Shown here in pieces: positions 19,792 through 30,329 of a stretch of 64,000 bases of DNA. Under the pieces are notes generated by a model. It made no database searches and was not told the origin of the DNA. It saw nothing but the letters and a program-made list of their open reading frames with translations. Made by a program: the position numbers and the translations under genes. The stretch spans positions 124,855,731 to 124,919,730 of the forward strand of contig NC_134535.1 of assembly GCF_050624435.1 (NCBI RefSeq), in the 5' to 3' direction. The DNA comes from Tenrec ecaudatus (taxonomy: Eukaryota > Chordata > Mammalia > Afrosoricida > Tenrecidae). How positions within the stretch are numbered: the first letter of the stretch is position 1; the number at the start of each line of letters is the position of its first letter.

Positions 19792-20445
19792 ATATTGAAT
19801 GAAGGGGGAAGTGCAGAGTGGAGACCCAAGGCCCAAGTGTCGGCCAATGGAGATCCCCTCATAGAGGGGCTTAGGAGAGGAGATGGGTTAATTAGGGTGT
19901 GAGGTAGTACCGATGAAGAACACAGCTTTCCCCCAGATCCTGGATGCTTCCTCCCCCCAACTACCATGATCCGAATTCTACCTTGCAGGGCTGGATAGGG
20001 CAGGGGTTGTACACTGGTACATATGAGGGCTGGAGGCACAGGGAATCCAGGGTGGATGATACCTTCAGGACCAAGGGTGTGAGGGACGATGCTGGGAGAG
20101 TGGAGGGTGAGTGGGTTGGAAAGGGGGAACTGATTACAGAGATCCACATGTGACCTCCTCCCTGGGAGAGGGACGGCAGAGAAGCGGGGGGGGGGGGGGA
20201 GGGAGAATCCGGATAGGGCAAGATATGACAAAATAACGATGTATAAATTACCAGTGGCACATGAGGGAGGGGGACGCGGGGAGGGAGGGGAAAAAAAAAG
20301 AGGACCTGATGCTAAGGGCTTAAGTGGAGAGCAAATGCTTTGAGAATGATTGGGGCAGGGAATGTATGGATGTGCTTTATACAATTGATGTATGTATATG
20401 TATGGATTGTGATAAGAGTTGTATGAGTCCCTAATAAAATGTAAA
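19335..20445 (+). mobile_element. Long Afrotherian L1-type LINE 3' region
   Basis: About 1.1 kb of the family's 3' region: 'agtgtctggggtcttaaaggcttgaaggtgaacaagcggcc' (repeated as related blocks at 19340 and 19600), 'ccttgcagggctggataggg', a G-run (20183-20204), then the standard end 'tgataagagttgtatgagtccctaataaaatg'. A T/A-rich microsatellite with an A-run (19675-19795) interrupts it. The 260-codon minus frame across it is a by-product. Confidence 0.75.
19749..19790. repeat. (TA)n / (TATG)n microsatellite
   Basis: About 19 TA units preceded by TATG and TGTG repeats, within an L1-type element. Confidence 0.95.
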
Positions 20446-20454
20446 AAAAGAAAA

Positions 20455-20935
20455 GAGGAGAAAAAAAAAGAAAATGATGAGGGCAAAGAATGTACAGATG
20501 TGCTTTATACAATTGATGTATGTATATGTATGGACTGTGATAAGAGCTGTATGAGCCCCTAATAAATTGTTTTTAAAAATCAACGAGAATTTTCAAATAT
20601 TAAAATCTATTGAATTAAATGCATTTGGATTTACTTTTGAGTCAGGGAACAAAAATTCCATTAAAAAGTATCTCGATGCTGTCCTTGATGAAAGAGATTA
20701 CAAGAGGAGGTCCTGGATGGAGTGGGAAAATGTGGAACAAAACTCAGACTCATAAAAAAGACTGTACTGTTGTATGAGTCCCTAATAAAATGTAAAAGAA
20801 GAAAAGAGAAAAAAATGATTAGGGCAAAGACTGTACAGATGTGCTTTATACAATTGATGTATGTATATATATGAACTGTGAAAAGAATTGTATGAGCCCC
20901 AATAAATTGTTAAAATTAAAAAAATAAATAAATAA
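20455..20935 (+). mobile_element. Two further L1-type 3' ends joined at A-rich tails
   Basis: After the end at about 20445, a truncated copy of the same 3' end begins (20470-20575), and a third follows (20770-20935). Each has 'acagatgtgctttatacaattgatgtatgtatat' and ends 'gagcccctaataaattg' or similar. A stretch (20580-20760) with 'gtcctggatggagtgggaaaatgtggaac' separates the last two and recurs at 54075-54110. Confidence 0.65.
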
Positions 20936-21529
20936 AAACATTCACCCTAAAGATGAAAAAAAAAAAAAAAAAAAAGACTGTACTTCGTGGCCTGAGAAGG
21001 CCTGGTGGAAGCCCTAAGGCGTTCTTCCGAGCTGGAATTGAAGCCACACGATAGACTGACAGACACAAGGCATGTCCTCTTTGCAATAATCAAGTACAGG
21101 AGGGCAGCATTCCCCCAAGGATGAAGCTCTGGAGGCAGGCAGATGAGGAGCAGGGATGGCACACAATATAAAAGCCAGAAGCTTTCTCCAGAGCTTGCCG
21201 GGAAACTTCCCTTCCCAGAATATCATTCAGAATTGACCTAGCAGATAGTTTAACTAACACGCAAATGCAATGCTTGTAATTGACTTTGATAAGCCAAATT
21301 CCCCTCTAAATAAAAACACATGACCTTCATAAATCCATTGGTTATGAGTGAAAGATCAAACACTCCAATATAAAGTAAAATTAGTTCATGGTGCTGTTGC
21401 AAAGCCCCAGGTAAATTGGCTGAAAGCGCTGCAACACTAACAAGTATACATGGAAATTGCACATTTGATTGAGTTTATGTTAGTTCAGATCAACATAATA
21501 TATTTAGTGGGGTTTTTTACTTTAAAAAA
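20936..21529. other. A-run and unclassified flank
   Basis: A 20-base A-run (about 20955-20975) followed by sequence of moderate GC without a recognised gene or repeat. Confidence 0.4.
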
Positions 21530-21765
21530 TGTTTTATTGGCTTAAACTTTAATTTATACAATTTAATCATTCAATCATATTAAGATTTGTGCAATCATCA
21601 CCACAATCAATTTCCATACATTTTTCCTCATATGCGTTGTTGTTCGCACCCCATTCTCTCCCATTGTTCCTGTCATGCTCCTCTCCAGTTGCTGTCTCTA
21701 TAGACCTACCTATACATATTCAGAAAATCATACAGGACAAAACACAATCCTAAAAATCATACAAA
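21530..21765 (-). repeat. Old L1 3' UTR, minus orientation
   Basis: 'tttgtgcaatcatcaccacaatcaatttccatacattt' is a common form of mammalian L1 3' UTR read from the opposite strand. Different family from the Afrotherian L1 ends. Confidence 0.55.
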
Positions 21766-22300
21766 GCAAAAGTAAAATAAAAAATCATACAAAGCAAGCA
21801 AACAGAAACCCAACAACAACGACTACACAAAACATAGAAACCCCTGGATCAAAGAGAAAGCCGAAAATATTTAAAACTGAAACAACTTTAAAATGAGTTG
21901 AAAGGAATTGATGTATGGATTGTATAAGCTGTAAATAAAATGCTGGCAGGGGGTGGGGGGATTAGTCAGAAGGGAGATCAAATGACAGAGCATTACGTTT
22001 TAACCTAACTACATTGGCCATAATTGACGTTACAATGCTTTCTGTATGCTACCAAGGCTATATGTTTAGAAAGAATCCACCAGAGACTTAATCCATGTGG
22101 GAATCCTGCAAACGAATTTGGGGCTTGCACTGTTTTCCATAGCTTTCTGCAAACGGATTGTTTACAATTTAAGTTCTGCTACTATTTCTTGCTTCTGGTT
22201 TAGGTTATATTATTTATAGTCCTTGGATGACACAGGCTGGTGTCCTTCTTGCATGTGGACTTAGTTGACACCTCACTTAGATGGCTGTTTAGTTTTTAAT

Positions 22301-22510
22301 GAGCCCTGCTGGTGTAATGGTTATACACTGGGCTGCTACCCTCAAAGTCAATCATTTGAAACCACCAGCTGCTACTCGGGAGAAAGACCGGGCTTTCTAC
22401 TCCTATAAAGAGGCACACTCTCAGAAACTGACACAGGCAGTTCTACCCCACCCTCCAGAGTCCATTTGAGTCAAAATCAACTCTATGGCAGTGAGTTTGG
22501 TAGTTTGTAA
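22301..22510 (+). repeat. Full-length AfroSINE, clearest copy
   Basis: Reads in order: 'gagccctgctggtgtaatggttatacactgggctgct' (tRNA-derived head with A-box-like part), 'tcaatcatttgaaaccaccagctgctactcgggagaaag' (B-box-like region), 'gctttctactcctataaag', and the tail 'gagtcaaaatcaactctatggcagtgagtttggtagtttg'. This copy serves as the window's reference for the family. Confidence 0.9.
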
Positions 22511-22858
22511 GACCCCAGACACTATTCTTTCTGATAGGCAGGTACCATCTGCTTTCTTACCACCCTTTGCTATAGCACGCATGTCACCAGTGATCTCTTC
22601 AGGAGGGCGAGCATCAAGCAAAACCATGTCATAAGAAATAGTTGTTTTTTAAAAAAAGAACAAATTAGTTGTCCTTAGATTGGGGCTAGAATTGTGTTAG
22701 GCCCAAACCTATTCATATATCTATCTTCATTTTGTATACAGCATTATCATGTTACGATAAAGAACATTATAAATCATCTCCTTGACGCATAAGGTAATTC
22801 TATTTGATCATGTCATTAATTGAGCCAACGGGATAGTCATGAGAAATTTAAAACATTT
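22511..22858. other. Expected 5' LTR position, LTR not recognised
   Basis: Sequence before the primer-binding-site-like stretch. A 5' LTR should end here, but I cannot align it with the presumptive 3' LTR at 26039-26335. Confidence 0.35.
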
Positions 22859-24189
22859 TGGTGCATTGACCAGGAATCTCCACCAGGTTGGCCCCATGTG
22901 CCCCAGGTTTGGAGAGGTGAACAGGTGGGCAGCAGCCGGAGTGCAAGCTGGAGTGTCAGATTCAGGGTGAGAAAGGCGTCACTGTCATGCAAATAGATTT
23001 CTTAATTCCTCAGAGCCTGCAGGCAGCCCCATCTCCTCCCACCAGACTCAATGGAGATCTGTTGAGGCCTGGTCCATCATCCTGTCCTGACAAAGTAAGA
23101 CCCCAGAGTCCTGTACCATCTCAGTCAGGCCCGTGCAGTGGGGACAGAAGGATGGACTGACTGATCACTCCTCAACCAGGATTACTATTGGCTCTGGGTA
23201 GGGACCTCCCAAAAGGGGGGAGGAACTGTTTAAACATTGAGTGCCTGATTGATTGATTGATTGATTGCATGTAACCAAGTGCTGCTTGCTGCAGTCTGGT
23301 CTGTGTGTCTCCACAGTGAGGAGACCCCAAGCCACGGAGTCTGACTGAGTCCCAACCTGCAATGTCAAAGTCATGTCCCTCGGCACAAGGGAGAGGCACC
23401 TCCTCTGTGGAGGCTGACCAGGCCCGGGTTTATACAAGTCCTCCTTAGTCATGAGGGACCTGAGCTCTAGAGAGGGACATGCTCAGGCAGACGTCTGTGT
23501 GGCCTCATTCAGAGGCACCTCTTTCCATTGTCTGTGAGGTCAGTGTTCAAGGGTTCCACAGACACCATGTGTAATCGCCAGTTACAACTCACCATGCCAG
23601 ACTGCGGGATCAATACTCTTGACAAAATCCCTCAGGATTATGATGTAAAATGAAAACCAGGATGACTCTGAACAGGGACGCTGTGCCAGGTCGCTGTGCC
23701 ATCCTCTGAAGTAGCTTGGCCCCCAGAGGGCACACTCAACCCCCTTCTAGTCCAGGCACTGTGGAGTGTGGTTTGAGGGCTAGCCATCCTGATCAGTGCC
23801 CCTATATAGATTGCTGGTTAACTGTGGCCTCCTCCCTGCCTCCCTGAGTCCGGTATTATTGCACTAGGCAGGGAGAGAGACGGATTTTTGTGGCTCAAGA
23901 CGTGGCAGAAAGTCCTCCAAACTGCCCCTAAGGAAGAGCCCTTCCCACCATCCTACAGTTCTTCATCCCCATCACCAGCGAAGGCAGCTATTCTCCCTGC
24001 CTTCAGTCTCCCTGATGCTCCCAGTGCCAGCTCCAGAGGCCAACCCCACTGCTCTGCCAGCCTGGTCGTCTCCAGTCCAGTGTCACGCTGTCTTCTCTCC
24101 CACACTGAGTCCAGCCAATGGCCTCCACCGCTGGACAATATCCGGTCTGAGGAACGCAGCCACCCAGGACTGTGACCCCGACAGGATGA

Positions 24190-24420
24190 GGGTGCCAGAC
24201 AGCTCATCTTTTATTACCTGCCCTTAGAACCTCTGACCTCCACAACTGGAAAAATAGAACCCTCCCCTTATGCAGAGAAGCCCCAAGTTTTGGTTGAATT
24301 AGTTGATTCACTGATCCAGACCCACACCCCACCTGGGATAACTGTCTCCAGCTTATTACCTGTTTTAATAAAGAAGAAAGATGCATCACCCATCAGGCAT
24401 GAAAGTACCTATAAATGCTT
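24190..24420 (+). pseudogene. Retroviral gag (capsid) relic
   Basis: Read in shifting frames, the sequence follows the gammaretroviral capsid pattern of a 'DL..WK' segment, then Glu-Lys-Pro and a Val-Glu-Leu helix, then 'QTH.P' and a late hydrophobic stretch. Frameshifts and stops interrupt it. The Pro/Ser-rich frame just upstream (23888-24175) may be the matrix/p12 part of the same gag. Confidence 0.55.
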
Positions 24421-24651
24421 GCTCCCCAGGCCCTTCTCGATCCTACTCTGTGGGCAGCCCAAGTGCTCCTGGACGCCCAGCCCACTGGGACTTCCTTACT
24501 CTAGAGAGGCAGGCCGTCTTTACCCAGTATGAGACAGCCCTTTTGCAGGGGGTCCATCTCAAAAGGTGGAACCCCATGAACATGTGTGAGGCCCAGGGAA
24601 AGCCTGGGAGATCACTCTGTCTCTGTGAGGCATAGCGCGTTTACACCCTAG

Positions 24652-24950
24652 TTGCCCCTCTCTGCAAAGACAGTGCCACTCTCATCGGGGCTACTGGGCA
24701 AACCACCACACAAACCTCATGTCAGCCCGACCTGCTGGCTTGGAGACCATGAAGTGGTCCACAAGCTTCTCTGTATTCCTGACTGCCCCGTGCCCCTCCA
24801 GGGTCAAGATCTTGTGTCCAGACTTGGGGCAAGAATCACCTTTGTGCCAGAGGGCCCCATCCAGCTTTCCCTGACTGACACAAAACAAGTCATGGCCCTT
24901 TCGATCCCTCAAGAAGATGAATGGAATTCCATTAAGCCACCCCGCCAGTC
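24652..24950 (+). pseudogene. Retroviral protease-like relic
   Basis: An open stretch holds HEVVHKLLCIPDCPVPLQGQ, which follows the gammaretroviral protease C-terminal pattern (hydrophobic strand, then P-D-CP-P-L-GRDLL). The active-site DTGA region is not visible, and frame continuity to the RT is lost. Confidence 0.65.
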
Positions 24951-25450
24951 ATGAGAACCCAGAAGAGCTCCTTTCCCCACTTCTGGGCTGAGTACTCACC
25001 CCCAGCACTTGTAATCAACCAGATGCCAGTCGTGGCTGACCTTAAGCCAGGCGTCCACCCCATGAAGGTCAGACAGTACCCTATCTCCAGAGAGGCCTAT
25101 ATGGAGACTCAAAAGCACATTGTTAGGCTCCGAGAGACTGGGATACTTTGAGAATGCCAGTCTGCCTGGAACACCCCACTCATCCCCAGAAAGAAGCCTG
25201 TTGTTTTTGTTGTTTGTCTTGTTTTGGGAGGGGGTGGTAAGGGAGGTGAGGTACTGCAAGGCCTATGGGCTGTCAATAACCCTGCAGTCGCCCTGTACCT
25301 CATGGTCCTGAACCCATATACACTGTTGAGCCTCCTTCCATCCAAGGGCACTGGGTCTATCTGTCTGGACCTGAAGACACCTTCTTCTGCCCGAGACTCG
25401 TGCCCTCAGGAACTGTCCCCTGTGGAGGATGCCACCTCTAGGGGCCCTAG
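24951..25450 (+). pseudogene. Retroviral reverse transcriptase relic, N-terminal part
   Basis: Begins with an FPHFWAEYSPP segment and a KVRQYPISREAYMETQKHI segment, matching the start of gammaretroviral RT. After a break, a NPYTLLSLLP-like and LDLK-like region follows in other frames, as in the first catalytic block. A T/G-rich insertion (25200-25240) and stops disrupt it, and nothing later in RT is seen. Confidence 0.75.
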
Positions 25451-26729
25451 TTCTCATATGTCTCAGGACTGGCTGTAACCAACCCTGAGGAACGGACCAT
25501 CTTTCGGCGGGTGCTTCTAGGAGCCTTTTACATTTTTGTGCAGCGCTGTTGGATCTATATTTAATCTGCTGATAGTGTCCACAGCTCCACACCTGGCTCT
25601 TAACGTTACCGTTTCCAGGGACCCTGTTGTCCTTGAGTTCGATGCCAGCCTCGTGGAGACTTGACTGCCCAGCAGCAGCAGTTAAGCCACCTCTGGTATC
25701 GATGTGCCCACACACCCTCAGCAGGGGGGACTGGGGTGGGTCCTGGCAAATGAGAACGGGATGTGGCAGAGGGACATCAGGGCATCCTGGGCCCCTTGCG
25801 CTCAGTGAGAAGACACCTTCTGGACCACCGCTTGGCAAGGCTGGCCATCTGGTACTGGTCATCAGGGAATCAAAAGCCAACTCCATGTAGTTAGGGGACA
25901 ACAACTTCCCAATTGTAAATCCCATTCACAGAGACAGTCCCCTCCACGCCCCAGGTACCTCATTTATACCAATGCAGAAGACGACCCTGAAAGTGATGCC
26001 CATGAGTAGCAAAGAATATGGGCATCAAAAGGGGGGGAATATACGGAAACTCCTAAGAGGGAATTTTAACCCAACACACAGCCTCACCCCAGGTACTTCC
26101 TCCTTCCCAGACCACACCCATCCATAACCCGCTTTCTCCTTTCCAATGGACCACATCTGCCCTAGAAATCCCCGCCCATTCCCCTTCCGTGACCTTGCTC
26201 CTGCAGATGAAGCATAAACATGACTATCCAGATCTTCTGGAAAGCTAGTTCTTCTGGCTAATACGTTTTCCCTCTTTCCAGTTCTCCAGGGGTGCGGCCT
26301 CGTCATTCCCAACTCACAGTTTTGTTGTTACAATAAATACATCTAACAATGTTTTGTTGCTATTCATAAGGTTTTCAATATATCAGAAAAGGTTCCACTG
26401 CTCTTCCATAAGGCTTTTTCAGGACTAAGCACTCAGAAGTTGACAGCCTATTCCTTCTTCCTAGTCTGTTCTGAGGCTAGACGGTCCATGTAATCTGTTA
26501 GCCCTGGTGATTCTGTGAGGACTGCAAATACCGGAGATACAGCTTCTGCATTACAGCAGAACGCACCAGATACAGACAGACACACGCGGTTTAGATTCAC
26601 AAAGCCCCTTTATATAAAGTATCTGAAACAGTGACTCTTTACAGGCATAGACAGCCTTTTCCTCACTGGGAGGGGTTGATGGATTTGAACCAGCAACCTG
26701 AGAGTTAACAGTTTAAAATGAAACCAATG

Positions 26730-26915
26730 TGGACTCTGGAAAACCAAACCATGCTGATGCATAGAGACCCCTGTGGGTTTCCAAGACCAGGCACTCTTTA
26801 GAGGAGTAGAAAGCCCACTCTTTCTGGGGGTTTCCAGCTGGGGGTTTCCAACTGCTCACTATGCGCATCTCAGCCCAACCGGTGAGCACTATACCACCAG
26901 GGCTCCTTAACACGG
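26730..26915 (-). repeat. AfroSINE, minus orientation
   Basis: 'atgctgatgcatagagacccctgtgggtttccaag', 'gaggagtagaaagcccactctttctggggg' and 'ataccaccagggctcctta' at the tRNA head end. A short internal duplication of 'gggggtttccagctg' is present. Confidence 0.85.
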
Positions 26916-27069
26916 ATTCTAAGGCTCCTTTCAATCCCACCCAAGAGAAGGATCCTGGAGGGGCAGCTGGTTCCTTTCTCTCAAAGTCAGCAGTTCTAAC
27001 ACCCAGAGGGAGAAGATGAAACGACATAGTTTGCTTCTGTGAAGATGTACAAAACCTCACTTTGAGTTA

Positions 27070-27864
27070 GAGGCAACTGGATGGAAGTGGTTGTTTGTAG
27101 TGGCTTTTAGGGACTAGTCATTCATATACTCTATCTGAAATGTTGGAACATTGATTATAGTGAAAATGATGAAGGTAGCTCACAAATAAATGAGTACTTG
27201 AAATGGAATGTTAGATAGTGCCTTTTTTTTGTTTTTGTTTTGTTTTTAAATATCCCACAATTTCTCTTAGCTAGCTGTTATGTATTGTGTGAAAAAGTTC
27301 AACTGTCCCAATTTTTGGCTCCCAGCTGCCATCTTCCAGCTGAGTCAACCCGAATCCTGGGAAGGCTCAGTTGTCCACAGGGGTCACAAGCCTACAGCTT
27401 AGAGCTTCTAGAAATCACACTCAGTTAGTAGACGTGGATTCATTCGGAAACAACACTGGGATTTTTTGCAATTATGCAAAAAGGAACACAAATTCCTTTC
27501 AATTACAACTTGGTATGGAAATAAAATTAAAGCTTAAATTAAAGCGATAACACAAAACACTTGGATAATAGAAATAGTAGAAGACTGCAGTGGGTTTCCT
27601 CAGCATATCAGGAAACTGATGAGACGATTGACACAGGATTAGTCTCAACACAAATTAAAGGAAGAGAAAATCAGTGCAACATTGTTCCCCTACTAGTCTA
27701 GCAAAGATTGAAAAATGGTTAGGGTTCAGGAAGCTGTAGATCCATGAGCACTATTATGTAAAATTCGCGAAGAGAGGAAAATTGGTACTAAAGGCATCAC
27801 CTTGGTTACATCTAGGTTTTCCAGACTTGTGAAAGACCCAACTAAAAAGCACAGCTTCACCATT
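27070..27864. other. Intergenic, nothing recognised
   Basis: AT-rich, no open frame of interest, no repeat I can name. Confidence 0.4.
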
Positions 27865-28000
27865 GGCCCCATCTGTGGCCTTGAGCTAGTTACTTTGAAA
27901 CCTTTTGGGAGTCAATGTCCTCGTATGCAAAGGAGCACTCCTTGAAGCTCTTTGAAGAGCTTGCTGTGAGGAGTGAATAAGAAATCTACTGGATGTGATT
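27865..28000 (+). repeat. MIR remnant
   Basis: 'tctgtggccttgagctagttactttgaaacc' and 'gtcctcgtatgcaaagg' follow the MIR core ('gtgaccttgggcaagttac', 'tcctcatctgtaaaatgg'). Confidence 0.65.
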
Positions 28001-28149
28001 GAAATGTGGAATGATGTGGTGTGCATATTAAATCCCCAATAAAAGTAATTCACTCTACCATAAAAAAAAGAAAGAAAACCATCTCTAATACGCATTTTAT
28101 CTACTAGAAAGAATATATGCAATGAACGTCAGTCTGTCCCAAACTGCAG

Positions 28150-28355
28150 GGAACAAATATCCAAACCCACTGCCCCTTTATGTTAATTCCAACTCATAGT
28201 GACCCTGGAAGACCGAACACAATCACTCTTAGGGTTTCTGAGCTTTCTGGGACCAGATGGCTCCATCGGTTTCCCTTGGAGCAGCTGGTGTGTTTGAATC
28301 ATCTACCTTCAGATTAGCGGGCAAATGCTTACCCCACAGCGCCACCTGGATCCCT
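28150..28355 (-). repeat. AfroSINE, minus orientation
   Basis: 'cccactgcccctttatgttaattccaactcatagtgaccc' gives the tail and 'cttaccccacagcgccacctggatccctt' the head. Near full length. Confidence 0.8.
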
Positions 28356-28614
28356 TTGCCAGTATGTGTACGGAAATGTAAAACGTGAATATATATACTT
28401 GTACCCACCAATTACTCTTCTAGGACTTTTTTTTTTAGGAATTTATGTATGAGTGTTAATTAAACAACATGTAAATATATTCATTGAAGCATTGATAGAT
28501 GAAAGTAGTGTAAAAAAACTAGATGCCCATCAGTAATAGAATTTTATTTAATTATGTCCAGATAGAGAGATATTGGTGTATTTATACAGCCATAAAGTAA
28601 AAGAAATATGTTGG

Positions 28615-28780
28615 GGGTGGGAGGGCAGAGGAGCTGATACCAAGGGCTCAAACAGAAAATAAGTGCTTAGAAAGCAATGATGGCAACATATATACAAATG
28701 TGTTTGATACAATGGATGTATGGATTGTTATAAGAGCTGTAAGAGCCCCAATAAAATGATTTTTTAAAATGTTCTTTAAA
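28615..28780 (+). mobile_element. Afrotherian L1-type 3' end
   Basis: 'gaggagctgataccaagggctcaaacag', 'gatggcaacatatatacaaatgtgtttgatacaatggatg' and 'gttataagagctgtaagagccccaataaaatg' with an A-rich tail. Confidence 0.8.
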
Positions 28781-28949
28781 AATAAATAAAAATAATAGAA
28801 AGTAGATCTAAATCCATGGCGAAGAATTCTACTACTTGTTCATTAAGGTGAAGGAGATGACAGATGATTTTATTTATCAAACAAAAGCAAGCAAAAGAGC
28901 TTATCTCTAGGAAGGAGCATGAGGGATTTTTTCACTTTCTATTGTTGGA

Positions 28950-29500
28950 CTTAAAAAAAATCATTGTATTAGGGGCTCACACAACTCTTTTTACAATCCG
29001 TGCATACATCATTTGTGTCTTGCACATCTGTACATATGTTGCCCTCATCATTCTCAAAACACCCACTCTCCACCTGAGCCCCTGGCATCAGCTCCTCGTT
29101 TTGTTCCCCCTCCCCACTCCCCACTTCCCCCGAACCCTTGATAATTTATAAATAATTATTATTTTTTCATATCTTACACCATCCGACATCTTCCTCACCC
29201 AGTTCTCTGCTGTCTGTCCTCCAGAGAGGAGGTTACATGTAGACCTTGTCATCTGTTTCCCGGTTCTCCCTCACCCTCCCGATATCCCCACTCTCACCAC
29301 TGTTCCTGAGGGGCTCATCAGTCCTGGATTCCCCGTATTCCAGTTCCTATCCATGCCAGTGTACATCCTCTGGTCTAGCCAGTTATGTAAGGTAGAATTG
29401 GGATCATGATAGTGGGGGATAGGAAGCATTCAAGAACCAGAGGAAAATTGTACATTTCATCATTGCTACACTGCACCCTGACTGGTTTGTCACCTCCCCT
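28950..29500 (-). mobile_element. Afrotherian L1-type 3' end, minus orientation
   Basis: 'aaatcattgtattaggggctcacacaactc', 'ctcatcattctcaaaacacccactctccacctg', 'cagagaggaggttacatgtagacc' and 'ccagttatgtaaggtagaattgggatcatgatagtggggg'. About 550 bp of the 3' region, so longer than most copies. Confidence 0.8.
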
Positions 29501-29509
29501 ATTGTTGGA

Positions 29510-30224
29510 CTTTTTAAAGGACACATATTACCAGGCAAAAATAATAATTATCTTTGGGAAGAATATGAGTAACCCCTTTGAGAATAAATACTTGTCAGCA
29601 GAAGTAATGTTTCTATTTCCATTTTTTTAATTTCCATTTTTAAAACACAAAAACCAGTTTGCGTACTAGAGTCCTGAAAGCCTGGCTGGTTTGGCTGGCT
29701 TATTTTGGACGTGGTCTCAGAAGGCAACCTCAGGCCTCTTGGAGGGTCACACCTCCCTCTAGTGGTCTTTTGTTACTCTGGGTTTACCCATTTCCTCAAC
29801 TCTGAGGAAGTTAGACATGTTTCCCAAGCATCATCCAATGTTCAAGGTCAGGGGGAATGGGTGCTCAGGCATAATTCTCACTTGCATGTGGTTCAAGATG
29901 GAAACAAATGTATATGGTGGATTAGATATAGGTTGATATGCGTGGCAGAGTCTATGCACTTGGGCTTACAGTTTAGCTCATTATGATTCTCAACCCAGTG
30001 ATGGACGTTCTCGGCTGGCAGAGCGTGATTTGTTACACTGGAGGTGCACGTTGCTGAGGGCCTGCAGATGAGTTGCCTATTGACCGTGATGGGAGCTACC
30101 CAAAAGAATATCGATCGATCGTGCTCTTCTTGTTTCACTGTATCTGCAGAAAGAGAAGGGCCACAAGACAGATGCACTTTTCCAAAACTTACAGGGAGAA
30201 TATGGCCAACCATATTTCAATTCA
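29510..30224. other. Intergenic, nothing recognised
   Basis: A short C-rich stretch and no convincing open frame. The inverted pair ATCGATCGATCG near 30110-30121 is a small palindrome. Confidence 0.4.
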
Positions 30225-30325
30225 CAGCATAAATTCATTCATTTATTCAACAAGTATTCATTCAACTGTTGCCAGATTTTGCTCTGAGCATTGGCAATAT
30301 ACTAGGTGCAGGAAGTTCATGGAGT
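30225..30325 (-). repeat. L2/MIR-type remnant, minus orientation
   Basis: 'ttcattcatttattcaacaagtattcattcaactg' and 'gctctgagcattggcaatatactaggtgcagg' follow the reverse complement of an L2 3' end. Confidence 0.6.
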
Positions 30326-30329
30326 TTAC

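Larger units (their letters stand above)
22859..26335 (+). mobile_element. Decayed endogenous gammaretrovirus-like provirus
   Basis: From left to right: a primer-binding-site-like stretch at 22859-22880 matching the 3' end of tRNA-Glu with several changes; gag relics up to about 24420; a protease-like segment about 24650-24950; an RT N-terminal segment about 24960-25450; a polypurine tract at 26026-26038 (CAAAAGGGGGGGAA-type); and a short LTR-like end with AATAAA at about 26332. The frames carry stops and shifts, and RT is cut before its catalytic YxDD region, with the rest of pol, integrase and env missing. It has no coding capacity. tRNA-Glu use resembles ERV-E-type class I elements; this is inference. 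Confidence 0.8.

Noticed and set aside
19704-20486. 260-codon minus-strand frame
   Set aside because: It covers L1-type ends and TA/G runs, has low complexity (YIYIYI) and no domain.
22301-22400. tRNA gene
   Set aside because: The A-box-like and B-box-like parts belong to the tRNA-derived head of an AfroSINE, with no cloverleaf and no anticodon stem that can be trusted.
25263-25925. 220-codon minus-strand frame
   Set aside because: It lies antisense to the RT relic of the provirus and lacks any recognisable domain.
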